Positions 8,356 through 15,674 of a DNA stretch of 39,822 bases are shown piece by piece (positions within the stretch are counted from its first letter, which is position 1; every line of letters starts with the position of its first letter). The translations under genes and the position numbers were made by a program. The DNA comes from Oscillospiraceae bacterium (GTDB lineage Bacteria > Bacillota > Clostridia > Oscillospirales > Oscillospiraceae). The stretch spans positions 1 through 39,822 of the forward strand of contig JAFVVI010000019.1 of the NCBI GenBank assembly GCA_017502265.1, in the 5' to 3' direction. The notes beneath the pieces are model-generated. The model did no database searches. It had not been told where the DNA came from and saw only the letters and a list, made by a program, of their open reading frames with translations.

Positions 8356-9777
8356 TTGGATTTAGATAAGGACTTACAGGCCCGGCAGCAGGCAAGAGAC
8401 CTGGCCAAAGCCGCAGAATCTGCCCAGCAGATCCTGGCCCAGATGTCCCAGCAGCAGCTGGATACCATCGTTACGGCAGTTGCCAAGGCCTTTGCCGCCG
8501 CTGCCCCGGAGCTGGCGGAGATGGCCGTGCAGGAGACGGGCTTTGGCAATGTAAATGATAAGATCACCAAAAATGAATTTGCCTCCAAGCGGGTGTTGTC
8601 TGCCATCGAAAAGATGACCTGCGTGGGCGTATTAAAGGAAGATCCCCGGGAAAAACTATGGGAAATCGGTGTGCCTATGGGTGTGATCTGCGCCATCGTG
8701 CCCAGCACCAATCCCACCTCCACCGTGTGCTATAAGACCATGATTGCCCTGAAATCCGGCAACGCCATCGTCTTCTCTCCCCACCCCAAGGCCATCGCCT
8801 GCACCACCCGGGCGGCGAAGATCGTAGCCGAGGCGGCAGAGGCAGCCGGCGCGCCAAAGGGATCTGTTGGTTGCCTGTCCATCCCGGCTATGGCCGGATG
8901 CAAGGAGCTGATGGAAGCGCCTCAGACCCGGCTGATCTTAGCCACCGGCGGCCCTGCTATGGTAAAAGCCGCCTACTCCTCCGGCAAGCCGGCCATCGGC
9001 GTGGGCGCGGGCAACGGCCCGGTGTATATCCACCGCTCAGCCGATGTGGACAAGGCTCTGTCCTGCATTCTGCGGTCCAAGACCTTTGACTACGGTACGG
9101 TCTGCGCCTCGGAGCAGAGCATCATTGTGGAGGCGCCTATGGAGGCGCAGGTCAAGGAAAAAGCAAGCAAAATGGGCTTCTACTTTATGAACAAGGACGA
9201 GGCAGGATGTCTTGCCAAGCTCCTGTTTAAGCCCAACGGCACGCTGAATCCCGAGATCGTAGGCAAGGCCGCAACGGCGCTGGCAGAGAAGGCAGGCTTC
9301 TGTGTGCCTGCTACCACCAAGGTGCTGGTGGCTCGTGAGCAGGAGGCAGGCCCTACCCGGCCCTACTCCATGGAAAAGCTCTGCCCGGTGCTGGCGTTTT
9401 TCGTGATGGAAAACGAGGACGCGGTTCTGGCTAAGGCCATCGAGGTGCTGATCCACGAGGGCAGCGGCCATACCTTTGCTATGCACGCGGAAGACCGGGA
9501 GGTCATTCGCAAATTCGCTTTGCAGATCCCGGTGTCCCGGTTTTTGGTGAACACCCCGGCGGCGCTGGGGGGCATCGGCGCAAGCACAGGCTTGTTCCCG
9601 GCGCTGACCCTGGGCTGCGGCGCAGTGGGCGGCAGCTCCTCTTCCAATAACATTTCCCCTATGGATCTGATCAACATCCGTCGGGTGGCCTGGGGCACGG
9701 AGGAAGTGAAAAAGCAAACCGTGGATGCAGACCTTGTAGAAATCCTCACCGCAAAAATCTTAGAACGACTGAAATAA
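8356..9777 (+). CDS. eutE: Acetaldehyde dehydrogenase, CoA-acylating (EutE)
   Basis: EutE oxidises acetaldehyde to acetyl-CoA with NAD and CoA inside the microcompartment. The start is TTG at 8356: AAAGGAG lies 8 bases upstream, and the longer open frame runs back through repeat DNA. The 473-residue protein is an aldehyde-dehydrogenase fold with NAD-site [10 protein letters not shown] at 215-224 and catalytic Cys250 in [11 protein letters not shown]. The first 60 residues are helical and alanine/glutamine rich, consistent with a targeting tail, but this is inference. It is followed by eutM 13 bases later. Confidence 0.95.
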   Translation: MDLDKDLQARQQARDLAKAAESAQQILAQMSQQQLDTIVTAVAKAFAAAAPELAEMAVQETGFGNVNDKITKNEFASKRVLSAIEKMTCVGVLKEDPREKLWEIGVPMGVICAIVPSTNPTSTVCYKTMIALKSGNAIVFSPHPKAIACTTRAAKIVAEAAEAAGAPKGSVGCLSIPAMAGCKELMEAPQTRLILATGGPAMVKAAYSSGKPAIGVGAGNGPVYIHRSADVDKALSCILRSKTFDYGTVCASEQSIIVEAPMEAQVKEKASKMGFYFMNKDEAGCLAKLLFKPNGTLNPEIVGKAATALAEKAGFCVPATTKVLVAREQEAGPTRPYSMEKLCPVLAFFVMENEDAVLAKAIEVLIHEGSGHTFAMHAEDREVIRKFALQIPVSRFLVNTPAALGGIGASTGLFPALTLGCGAVGGSSSSNNISPMDLINIRRVAWGTEEVKKQTVDADLVEILTAKILERLK

Positions 9778-9790
9778 AGGAGTAAATGAT

Positions 9791-10096
9791 ATGAACACAA
9801 ATTCTTTAGGTATGATCGAAACCAAGGGCCTCATCGGCGCTATTGAGGCAGCCGACGCTATGGTCAAGTCCGCCAATGTGCAGCTGGTGGGCAAGGAGCA
9901 GGTAGGCGGCGGCCTGGTGACCGTTATGGTCCGGGGCGATGTAGGCGCAGTCAAGGCGGCCACCGATGCCGGCGCGGCCGCAGCGGAAAAGGTGGGCGAG
10001 CTGATCTCCGTCCATGTCATCGCCCGTCCCCACACCGAGGTGGACAACATCCTGCCCAAGGGCAAATCCTCCGGCTCTGCCCCTGCCGCTAAGTAA
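9791..10096 (+). CDS. eutM: Microcompartment hexameric shell protein EutM
   Basis: A 101-residue BMC-H protein; six copies make the hexagonal tiles that build the shell facets. The N-terminus ([20 protein letters not shown]) and [17 protein letters not shown] are diagnostic of the EutM/PduA/CcmK family; EutM is chosen from context. ATG at 9791 has AAAGGAG upstream. The last 10 residues are a flexible Gly/Ser/Ala tail. It is the only hexameric shell gene here, with no eutS or eutK. The stop overlaps the eutT start as TAATG. Confidence 0.95.
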   Translation: MNTNSLGMIETKGLIGAIEAADAMVKSANVQLVGKEQVGGGLVTVMVRGDVGAVKAATDAGAAAAEKVGELISVHVIARPHTEVDNILPKGKSSGSAPAAK

Positions 10097-10764
10097 TGCT
10101 CTGTAACCTTACTGCCGTCCGGGACAATATCCGTAACCGGGACGGCAAACGGGTATACTATCTGGCCAAGGGTGACCAGCTGACCTCCGATGCTCGGGAC
10201 TATCTGACCCGGGAACGGATCGAGATCCTCCCGGCCAGCCAGGCAAGACCGGAACGCTACCGCCTGCTCTCAGGCGGGTATATGGAAGATAAGCCGGAGC
10301 ATATGACCCACCTGAATGCCCAGATCCTTGTGGAAAAGACCCACCCCCGGATTCTCTTCCGGGGGGCGGTGGATACCTTAGAGGCAGAACTGCTGCTGGC
10401 CTGCGCGGCTGCCGACGGAGAGATCCGCAGGCAGTTGGAGGAGGCGTTGCGCTATGCCCGCACCCTTCTGCGCAATGAGGTTCTGGACGAGCAGGTGACG
10501 GTGGAGACCCTGGGAGGCATGGACGAAAAGGCCCTGCGGGCCCGGTCCCACCGACCCCAGGAATACTACGGCCAGCCCCATTTTATGCCGTCGCCTACGG
10601 ACGGTCTGCTGCTGTTGCAGGTGAATAAGGCGCGGTGCGCTGCCCGGGCAGCGGAGCTGAAAGCTGTGGCGGCCTTTCCCGCAGGCCGCGAGGATCTGCT
10701 CCGGGCCTTTAACCGGCTGAGCAGTTTCCTGTATTTAATTATGATCCAGCTGAAAACCCTTTAA
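10096..10764 (+). CDS. eutT: EutT-type ATP:cob(I)alamin adenosyltransferase
   Basis: EutT makes adenosylcobalamin, the cofactor of EutBC, from ATP and reduced cobalamin. The 222-residue protein has the family core HPRILFRGAVDTLEAELL at 83-100 and a helical C-terminal half. The first 60 residues are an N-terminal domain ending near RYRLLSGG. The CCxxC metal motif of the Salmonella enzyme is missing: the only cysteines are isolated, in MLCNL, LLACAA and KARCAA. That fits the metal-independent class of EutT known in Firmicutes such as Listeria. The start overlaps the eutM stop by one base, so it is translationally coupled. Confidence 0.88.
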   Translation: MLCNLTAVRDNIRNRDGKRVYYLAKGDQLTSDARDYLTRERIEILPASQARPERYRLLSGGYMEDKPEHMTHLNAQILVEKTHPRILFRGAVDTLEAELLLACAAADGEIRRQLEEALRYARTLLRNEVLDEQVTVETLGGMDEKALRARSHRPQEYYGQPHFMPSPTDGLLLLQVNKARCAARAAELKAVAAFPAGREDLLRAFNRLSSFLYLIMIQLKTL

Positions 10765-10775
10765 GGAGGGATACT

Positions 10776-11387
10776 TTGGACTTTGAAACCATTGCCCAGC
10801 AGGTGCTGGACAGAATTTTTATTGAATTGGAGGCCTCCGGCCGGCACGCCCATGTGACTGATGCCCAGGCCCAGGTGCTCTTCGGTCATAAGCTGACTCC
10901 CAAACGGGAGCTGTCCCAGCCGGGACAGTTTTTGGCCAATGAACGCCTTACCGTGGTGGGCCCCAAGGGGGAAATCGCCAATGTGGCGGTGCTGGGCCCG
11001 GAGCGGAGCGACGGACAGGTGGAGCTGTCTATGACCGATGCCCGGACTGTGGGGGTGGACGCGCCCATCCGTCTGTCCGGGGACATTGCAAACTCCCCCG
11101 GCATCACCCTCCGGGGAGAAAAGGGGCAGGTGGTCCTGCGGCAGGGGGCAATCGTTGCCAAGCGCCATATCCATATCACCCCGGCGGACGCAGAGGTGAT
11201 GGGGGTATCGGACAAGCAGGTGGTGCGCCTGCAGACCTATACGGACAGACCCATGATTTTTGACGATGTGGTGGTGCGGGTCAGCCCGGATTTTCAGTCC
11301 CGTGTCCATCTGGACTACGACGAGGCCAATGCCTGCGGCTTCCAAAAAGGCGATTTGGGGAGGATCCTCCAATGCGGGCAAAGCTGA
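10776..11387 (+). CDS. pduL: PduL-type phosphotransacylase (EutD role)
   Basis: This 203-residue enzyme exchanges CoA for phosphate on acetyl-CoA, giving acetyl phosphate and recycling CoA in the microcompartment. It is the zinc-dependent PduL family, unrelated to classical Pta/EutD. Paired metal histidines are SGRHAHV (residues 21-27) and AKRHIHI (128-134). The first 19 residues form an amphipathic helix before the first barrel, like the PduL encapsulation peptide. The start is TTG at 10776 with AAGGAGG 7 bases upstream. It overlaps the next gene by 16 bases. Confidence 0.93.
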   Translation: MDFETIAQQVLDRIFIELEASGRHAHVTDAQAQVLFGHKLTPKRELSQPGQFLANERLTVVGPKGEIANVAVLGPERSDGQVELSMTDARTVGVDAPIRLSGDIANSPGITLRGEKGQVVLRQGAIVAKRHIHITPADAEVMGVSDKQVVRLQTYTDRPMIFDDVVVRVSPDFQSRVHLDYDEANACGFQKGDLGRILQCGQS

Positions 11388-11764
11388 TGGGTACAGAGCC
11401 GCCCTGTGACTTGGGGTATACCTATACCGATGCGCCCCCCTATGATGCGGTGGTCATCGGCTCGCTGACCATTTCTCAGGCGCTGTGCTTTTGCCACGAG
11501 GAGGCGCTGCAGTTTTTGGCAGAGGGGAAAAGCGTGATATGCTATGCCCCGGGCTTTCCCGTGTCGCCGAAAAACCGGGCATTGGGGGCGGCGTTGGCAT
11601 CCGCCCGGCGGAATCTGAAAAATTTTGGCATTGTGTTTACCGATGGAGCCCAGAAGCGGCTCATCACCGCCGAGGAGGCAAGGGCCCTGCGGCAGGCAGG
11701 CAAACGGCCTGCCCCCGGCGCGGTACTAACGCCGTTAGCAAAGGAAATTTTGGAAAGCAAATAG
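11372..11764 (+). CDS. Conserved eut-operon protein of unknown function, 130 aa
   Basis: I recognise this only as a small protein found in Firmicute ethanolamine operons next to pduL, not in the proteobacterial ones; no function is assigned. It is soluble, with a central alpha/beta-looking stretch DAVVIGSLTISQALCF (about residues 25-40) and SVICYAPGFPVSP (about 54-66), then a basic C-terminal part. No signal peptide or membrane segment is visible. ATG at 11372 is chosen because GGGGAGG lies 8 bases before it; a second ATG at 11387, overlapping the pduL stop as TGATG, has no good ribosome binding site. A repeat follows before eutN. Confidence 0.8.
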   Translation: MRAKLMGTEPPCDLGYTYTDAPPYDAVVIGSLTISQALCFCHEEALQFLAEGKSVICYAPGFPVSPKNRALGAALASARRNLKNFGIVFTDGAQKRLITAEEARALRQAGKRPAPGAVLTPLAKEILESK

Positions 11765-11778
11765 CCCCCTTGTTCTAC

Positions 11779-11864
11779 GGTCATTCCGAGGAGCGGAGCG
11801 ACGTGGGAATCCCCATCATAACCGGGGGTTGCCACACCAGTGTGCGCACTGGTTCGCAATGACC
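11779..11864. repeat. Family A palindromic repeat, copy 3 (inverted), between the 130-aa gene and eutN
   Basis: An 86-base copy in the opposite orientation to copies 1, 2, 4 and 5: it ends TTCGCAATGACC, the reverse complement of their usual start. It contains the hairpin ACCAGTGTGCGCACTGGT, also found in copy 5. It ends 24 bases before eutN. Confidence 0.85.
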
Positions 11865-11888
11865 GCTATAAAGGGGTTGGAGGTAGTT

Positions 11889-12137
11889 ATGAAAATCGGA
11901 ACAGTAACAGGCGCGGTGTGGTCCACCCGGAAGGCAACCTGCCTGCAGGGACAGACCTTTTTGGTGGTGGACACCGTGTTAGGGCCGGTGGTGGCGGCGG
12001 ACCATGTAGGCGCCGGCAAGGGCGATAAGGTCCTGCTTGTCACCGGCACGGTGGCCAGCAAATTCTGCATGGAAGCGCCGGTGGACGCGGCGGTAGTAGC
12101 CATCATCGACCAGGAGGAGCACCATGTCAGCACCTGA
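11889..12137 (+). CDS. eutN: Microcompartment vertex protein EutN (CcmL/EutN family)
   Basis: An 82-residue BMC-P protein; pentamers of this family cap the vertices of the shell. It starts MKIGTVTGAVWSTRKA and contains LLVTGTVASKF, typical of EutN/CcmL. ATG at 11889 is used because GGAGGT lies 6 bases before it; the longer open frame upstream is repeat sequence. Its last 14 bases overlap eutH in another frame. Confidence 0.95.
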   Translation: MKIGTVTGAVWSTRKATCLQGQTFLVVDTVLGPVVAADHVGAGKGDKVLLVTGTVASKFCMEAPVDAAVVAIIDQEEHHVST

Positions 12138-13203
12138 AATATTGATCGGTATTATGGGTATATTTGCCGCCTTAGGCGCTCTTGACCGGATCTTCGGCAA
12201 CCGCTTGGGGCTGGGCCACCCCTTTGAAGAGGGTATTTTGGCCATGGGCACATTGGCCCTTGCCATGCTGGGTATTATCAGTCTTGCGCCGGTGCTGGCA
12301 AACATCTTAAACCCTGTGGTTGTGCCGGTGTATCGGTTTTTAGGCGCTGACCCGGCAATGTTTGCAGGCACGATCTTAGCCTGTGATATGGGCGGCGGCG
12401 CCCTGGCCCAGCAAATGTCCGCAGACCCCGATGCGGCGCTTTTGGGCGGTGTGCTCTGCGGCAGTATGCTGGGCGCTACCATCGTCTTTACCATCCCGGT
12501 GGCTCTGGGCATTTTGCAGGAGCAGGACCGGCCGGCTATGGCCAAGGGTATTCTGGCCGGCATTGTCACCGTGCCGGTGGGCGTACTGGCCGGCGGCCTG
12601 GTGGCAGGCTTTCCTCTTTTGATGGTCCTGCGGAATCTGATCCCCATTGTCCTCATCGGCGGTCTGATCGCCGTGGGACTTGTGTTTGCGGAAAGGGCTA
12701 TGATCAAGGGTTTTGGTATCTTCGGCAAGGGCGTCATCGCCCTGATTACCCTTGGTTTGGGCGCGGCGATTTTGGAGGAACTGACCGGCTTTACGGTGAT
12801 CCCCGGCTTAGCGCCCCTGCGCGAGGGTTTTGAGACCGTGGGCGCCATCGCCATCGTGCTGGCAGGCGCGTTTCCCTTGGTGCATATCGTCACCAAGCTT
12901 CTTCGCCGCCCTTTGATGGCGTTGGGTAAGGGCTTGGGCATCAACGAAGCCGCCGCCGGCGGTCTGATCGCCACCCTTGCCAATTCCATCGCCACCTTTG
13001 AGCGGGTGAAGGATATGGACGGCCGGGGCAAGGTGGTGAACATCGCCTTTGCGGTGAGCGCGGCCTTTGTGTTCGGCGACCATATGGGTTTCACCGCCGG
13101 TTTTGCGCCGGAAATGCTCCCGGCGATGATCGTGGGCAAGCTGGCCGGCGGCGTGACTGCCATCGCCGTGGCTCTGCTATTGACCCGGAAAAAGGATAAT
13201 TGA
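12124..13203 (+). CDS. eutH: Ethanolamine transporter EutH
   Basis: EutH is the membrane protein that brings ethanolamine into the cell, important when it is scarce or protonated at low pH. The 359-residue protein has about ten hydrophobic segments and conserved EutH stretches such as LACDMGGGALAQQMS (about 86-100) and NIAFAVSAAFVFGDHMGF (near 305-322). The start overlaps eutN by 14 bases with GGAGG just upstream. It is the last eut gene; the next promoter overlaps its stop codon. No eutV/eutW regulators, eutP, eutQ, eutS, eutJ or eutK are found in the window. Confidence 0.95.
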   Translation: MSAPEILIGIMGIFAALGALDRIFGNRLGLGHPFEEGILAMGTLALAMLGIISLAPVLANILNPVVVPVYRFLGADPAMFAGTILACDMGGGALAQQMSADPDAALLGGVLCGSMLGATIVFTIPVALGILQEQDRPAMAKGILAGIVTVPVGVLAGGLVAGFPLLMVLRNLIPIVLIGGLIAVGLVFAERAMIKGFGIFGKGVIALITLGLGAAILEELTGFTVIPGLAPLREGFETVGAIAIVLAGAFPLVHIVTKLLRRPLMALGKGLGINEAAAGGLIATLANSIATFERVKDMDGRGKVVNIAFAVSAAFVFGDHMGFTAGFAPEMLPAMIVGKLAGGVTAIAVALLLTRKKDN

Positions 13204-13228
13204 CAATCTCCCCTGTTTTTGGTATGCT
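13200..13228 (+). promoter_or_regulatory. Sigma-A promoter for dCMP deaminase
   Basis: A perfect -35 TTGACA (13200-13205), a 17-base spacer and -10 TATGCT (13223-13228). The -35 overlaps the eutH stop codon (13201-13203). The start would fall near 13235, inside the inverted repeat described in the next entry. Confidence 0.75.
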
Positions 13229-13248
13229 AAAAGCACCAAAAACAGGGG
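13210..13248 (+). promoter_or_regulatory. 14-bp inverted repeat overlapping the -10 region and the ribosome binding site
   Basis: Perfect arms CCCCTGTTTTTGGT (13210-13223) and ACCAAAAACAGGGG (13235-13248) with an 11-base loop. The right arm covers the AGGGGG ribosome binding site of the dCMP deaminase gene. Only read-through RNA from eutH contains both arms; RNA from the local promoter would begin at about the right arm. It could be a weak terminator, a translational block on read-through RNA, or an operator. It lacks a strong T run, so termination is the least supported. Confidence 0.65.
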
Positions 13249-13256
13249 GTTTGACT

Positions 13257-13748
13257 ATGAAACGCAAAGATTATATCACTTGGGACGAATATTTTATGGG
13301 CGTTGCCATGCTGGCGGCCCGTCGCAGCAAGGACCCCAGCACCCAGGTGGGCGCCTGCATCGTTTCCCAGGATAATATCATTATTTCCACCGGCTATAAC
13401 GGTATGCCCAAGGGCTGCAGCGACGATGAATTTCCCTGGGACCGCACCGGCGAGGATACCAAGTATCCCCATGTGGTCCACGCAGAGCTGAACGCCATTC
13501 TCAATGCCAACGGCCGTGACCTGCGGGGCAGCCGGATCTATGTGGCTCTGTTCCCCTGCAACGAGTGCGCCAAGGCTATTATCCAGAGTGGCATCCGGGA
13601 GATCTGCTACCTGTCCGATAAGTACGCCGACACCCCCACCACCAAGGCCTCCAAGCGGATGCTGGATGCCGCCGGCGTGCGGTATGTGCAGCTGCGCACC
13701 GATGTAAAGTCCATCACCTTGGACTTAGTCCCCGAAGAAGATAAATAA
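13257..13748 (+). CDS. dCMP/cytidine deaminase family protein (deoxycytidylate deaminase)
   Basis: This 163-residue zinc enzyme most likely deaminates dCMP to dUMP for thymidylate synthesis. The zinc site is HAE at residues 75-77 and PCNEC at 100-104, with the long insert between strand 2 and HAE (GYNGMPKGCSDDEFPWDR) typical of dCMP deaminase and the ComEB group. ATG at 13257 is preceded by the AGGGGG of the inverted repeat; the frame is open further upstream, but that stretch is promoter sequence. It is a one-gene unit ended by the terminator at 13751. Confidence 0.9.
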   Translation: MKRKDYITWDEYFMGVAMLAARRSKDPSTQVGACIVSQDNIIISTGYNGMPKGCSDDEFPWDRTGEDTKYPHVVHAELNAILNANGRDLRGSRIYVALFPCNECAKAIIQSGIREICYLSDKYADTPTTKASKRMLDAAGVRYVQLRTDVKSITLDLVPEEDK

Positions 13749-13750
13749 GA

Positions 13751-13778
13751 AAAGGAGCGTCGCAAGACGCTCCTTTTT
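13751..13778 (+). terminator. Rho-independent terminator after dCMP deaminase
   Basis: GGAGCGTC (13754-13761), loop GCAA, GACGCTCC (13766-13773), then TTTTT. The flanking A and T runs make it usable on both strands, so it may also help end thiN transcripts coming from the right. Confidence 0.9.
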
Positions 13779-13789
13779 CTCCTATATGG

Positions 13790-13877
13790 GGTCATTGCGA
13801 ACCAGCCAGCAGGCTGGTGTGGCATCTCCCTCTTAAAATAGGGATTCCTACAGGCGCTGTGTGCCCTGGGAATGGCC
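13790..13877. repeat. Family A palindromic repeat, copy 4
   Basis: An 88-base copy starting GGTCATTGCGAACCAG with the internal hairpin CCAGCCAGCAGGCTGG and a diverged right end GGAATGGCC. It ends exactly at the stop codon of thiN on the other strand, so it occupies the whole gap between the terminator and thiN. Confidence 0.8.
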
Positions 13878-14498
13878 TTAGGTTTCGTTGTTGCGGTCAT
13901 AAATGACCAAAAGACTGCCATTGTCCACAGAGATTTCCGCTTCCTGGCCGGTGAAGTGATTGCTGACACCTAAGGGGAAACCGGCGGTCAGCGTGCCCTT
14001 TTCCAAGGGATACTTTAAGCCCTTCAGGGTGACCCCGTGGGCATCTGCCCCCATGCAAAATACGGAAACAATGCCCGTTTGCCCGGCAGGGAAAGTAATT
14101 TTGCTGTTTTTCACCAGGGTGACCAGCTGGGTTTTGCCTACCAAAAGGCCTGTTGCCCCCCGGTCAGCCAGGTATTGCAGGGTTTGAAAATTGGCTACAC
14201 TATGGTCAAGCCGGGGGCCGTCCAGACTGCCGTAGAGCAAAAATTCCCGATAGCCCAGCGCCAGGCCCTTCTTTACCGCCAGCATGGCGTCGGTATCGTC
14301 CTTTTCCACGGGAAATACCGCGCTGTCCTCTGGTACATACCCTAAAGAATCGAAATCCCCCAAAATGAGATTGGGCGTCAATCCCAGGTTCTGTGTGTGG
14401 ACAAGGCCGCCGTCTGCGGCAATGATATAATCGTCAGCGGCGATGGGCGCTAAAAGACCCGCAAACCCGCCGGCGCAAAAAATCAGACATTTTCCCAT
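13878..14498 (-). CDS. thiN: Thiamine pyrophosphokinase
   Basis: This 206-residue enzyme transfers pyrophosphate from ATP to thiamine, giving the active cofactor thiamine pyrophosphate. Catalytic-domain motifs are GDFDSLG at 47-53, DDTDAM at 67-72 and GSLDGPRLDHSVAN at 90-103; the C-terminal thiamine-binding beta domain follows. ATG at 14498 is preceded by GGAGGATTTT. It is transcribed alone, divergently from prfA, from the promoter at 14527-14555. I saw no TPP riboswitch in the short leader. Confidence 0.93.
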   Translation of the reverse strand: MGKCLIFCAGGFAGLLAPIAADDYIIAADGGLVHTQNLGLTPNLILGDFDSLGYVPEDSAVFPVEKDDTDAMLAVKKGLALGYREFLLYGSLDGPRLDHSVANFQTLQYLADRGATGLLVGKTQLVTLVKNSKITFPAGQTGIVSVFCMGADAHGVTLKGLKYPLEKGTLTAGFPLGVSNHFTGQEAEISVDNGSLLVIYDRNNET

Positions 14499-14526
14499 AA
14501 AATCCTCCGGGGAATCGATTTTTTCT

Positions 14527-14555
14527 ATTATACCATAGGAATAGACAATTGTCCA
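14527..14555 (-). promoter_or_regulatory. Sigma-A promoter for thiN
   Basis: On the minus strand, -35 TGGACA (14550-14555), 17-base spacer, -10 TATAAT (14527-14532). It overlaps the prfA promoter on the other strand; its -35 lies inside the prfA spacer. Confidence 0.8.
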
Positions 14556-14570
14556 TTCTTGTGTTAAAAT
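14542..14570 (+). promoter_or_regulatory. Sigma-A promoter for prfA-tsaE-tsaB-upp
   Basis: -35 TAGACA (14542-14547), 17-base spacer, -10 TAAAAT (14565-14570), with a predicted start near 14577 and the prfA ATG 20 bases later. It shares 14 bases with the divergent thiN promoter, so the two should compete for RNA polymerase. Confidence 0.75.
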
Positions 14571-14596
14571 GTACCTATCTTATCAAGGAGAATGCT

Positions 14597-15655
14597 ATGC
14601 TGGATAAATTGCGGGCGGTGGAGAGCCGCTTTGAAGAGCTTTGCGCCCGGTCGGAGCAGCCGGATTTTTACAGTGATCCCAAGAAGGCCGCGGCCATTTT
14701 GCGGGAGCGGAACGATTTAGAGCCCATTATCGAGACCTACCGGGCCTATCGCCAGGCGGAAGCCGATATGGCCGATGCCCAGGAGCTGATGAGCGACCCG
14801 GAAATGAAGGAGTTGTGCCAGCAGACCTATCAGGAGGCCAAGGCTGCCATGGAGGAGCTCCACGGCAAGCTGCAGATCTTGCTCCTGCCCAAAGACCCCA
14901 ATGACGAAAAAAGCGTCATTATGGAGATCCGCGGCGGTGTTGGCGGCGAGGAAAGCGCCCTGTTTGCCCACAGCCTGTTCCGAATGTACTCCATGTATGC
15001 CCAGAAGATGGGCTGGTCCATTGAGCTGATGAACTATAACGATACAGAATTGGGCGGCGTAAAAGAGGCGGACTTCGTCATCAACGGCCGGGGCGCATAT
15101 TCCCGGCTCAAATACGAGTCCGGTGTGCACCGGGTCCAGCGCGTGCCGGAGACGGAATCCGGCGGCCGCGTCCACACCTCCACTGCCACCGTGGCGGTGC
15201 TGCCGGAGATGGAAGAGGTGGATGTGCAGATCAACCCTGCCGATATTGAAATGCAGGTGTACCGCGCCTCCGGCGCCGGCGGCCAGCATGTCAACAAGAC
15301 CTCCTCCGCGGTGCGGCTGATCCACAAGCCCAGTGGCATTGTGGTGGCCTGTCAGGAGGAACGCAGCCAGCTGCAGAACCGGGAAAAGTGTATGCGCATG
15401 CTGGCCTCCAAGCTCTATGAAATAGAGCAGGAAAAGCAGGACGCGGCCCTCACCGGTATGCGCCGCTCCCAGGTGGGCACCGGTATGCGCAACGAGCGCA
15501 TCCGCACCTATAATTTCCCCCAGGGCCGGGTCACAGATCACCGCATCGGCCTGACCCTTTACAAAATCGACCAGGTTATGGACGGCGCCATCGACGAGAT
15601 CATCGACGCGCTGGCCACCGCCGACCAGGCCGAAAAGCTGAAGAACAACAATTAA
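14597..15655 (+). CDS. prfA: Peptide chain release factor 1
   Basis: RF1 reads UAA and UAG stop codons on the ribosome and triggers peptide release. The 352-residue protein has the GGQ catalytic motif at 228-230 and the RF1-type PxT codon-reading tripeptide as PET at 184-186 (RF2 would have SPF). ATG at 14597 has AAGGAG upstream. No prmC is next to it; instead tsaE follows 19 bases after the stop, so prfA-tsaE-tsaB-upp is likely one operon. Confidence 0.96.
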   Translation: MLDKLRAVESRFEELCARSEQPDFYSDPKKAAAILRERNDLEPIIETYRAYRQAEADMADAQELMSDPEMKELCQQTYQEAKAAMEELHGKLQILLLPKDPNDEKSVIMEIRGGVGGEESALFAHSLFRMYSMYAQKMGWSIELMNYNDTELGGVKEADFVINGRGAYSRLKYESGVHRVQRVPETESGGRVHTSTATVAVLPEMEEVDVQINPADIEMQVYRASGAGGQHVNKTSSAVRLIHKPSGIVVACQEERSQLQNREKCMRMLASKLYEIEQEKQDAALTGMRRSQVGTGMRNERIRTYNFPQGRVTDHRIGLTLYKIDQVMDGAIDEIIDALATADQAEKLKNNN

Positions 15656-15674
15656 GAATTGAGAATTGAGAATT
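15656..15674. repeat. Short GAATTGA tandem repeat before tsaE
   Basis: GAATTGA repeated two and a half times, lying exactly between the prfA stop and the tsaE ATG. The only purine-rich stretch available as a ribosome binding site for tsaE is GAGAATT inside it, so it may set a low translation rate. Confidence 0.6.

Noticed and set aside
11979-13163. A 394-codon open frame on the minus strand opposite eutH, and similar long frames opposite the ABC genes (17536-18624, 19500-20696)
   Set aside because: They are shadows of well-recognised genes in GC-rich DNA, with low-complexity translation, no ribosome binding sites and no recognisable domains.
14499-14596. TPP riboswitch upstream of thiN
   Set aside because: The leader between the promoter and the ATG is only about 20 bases, too short for the aptamer.
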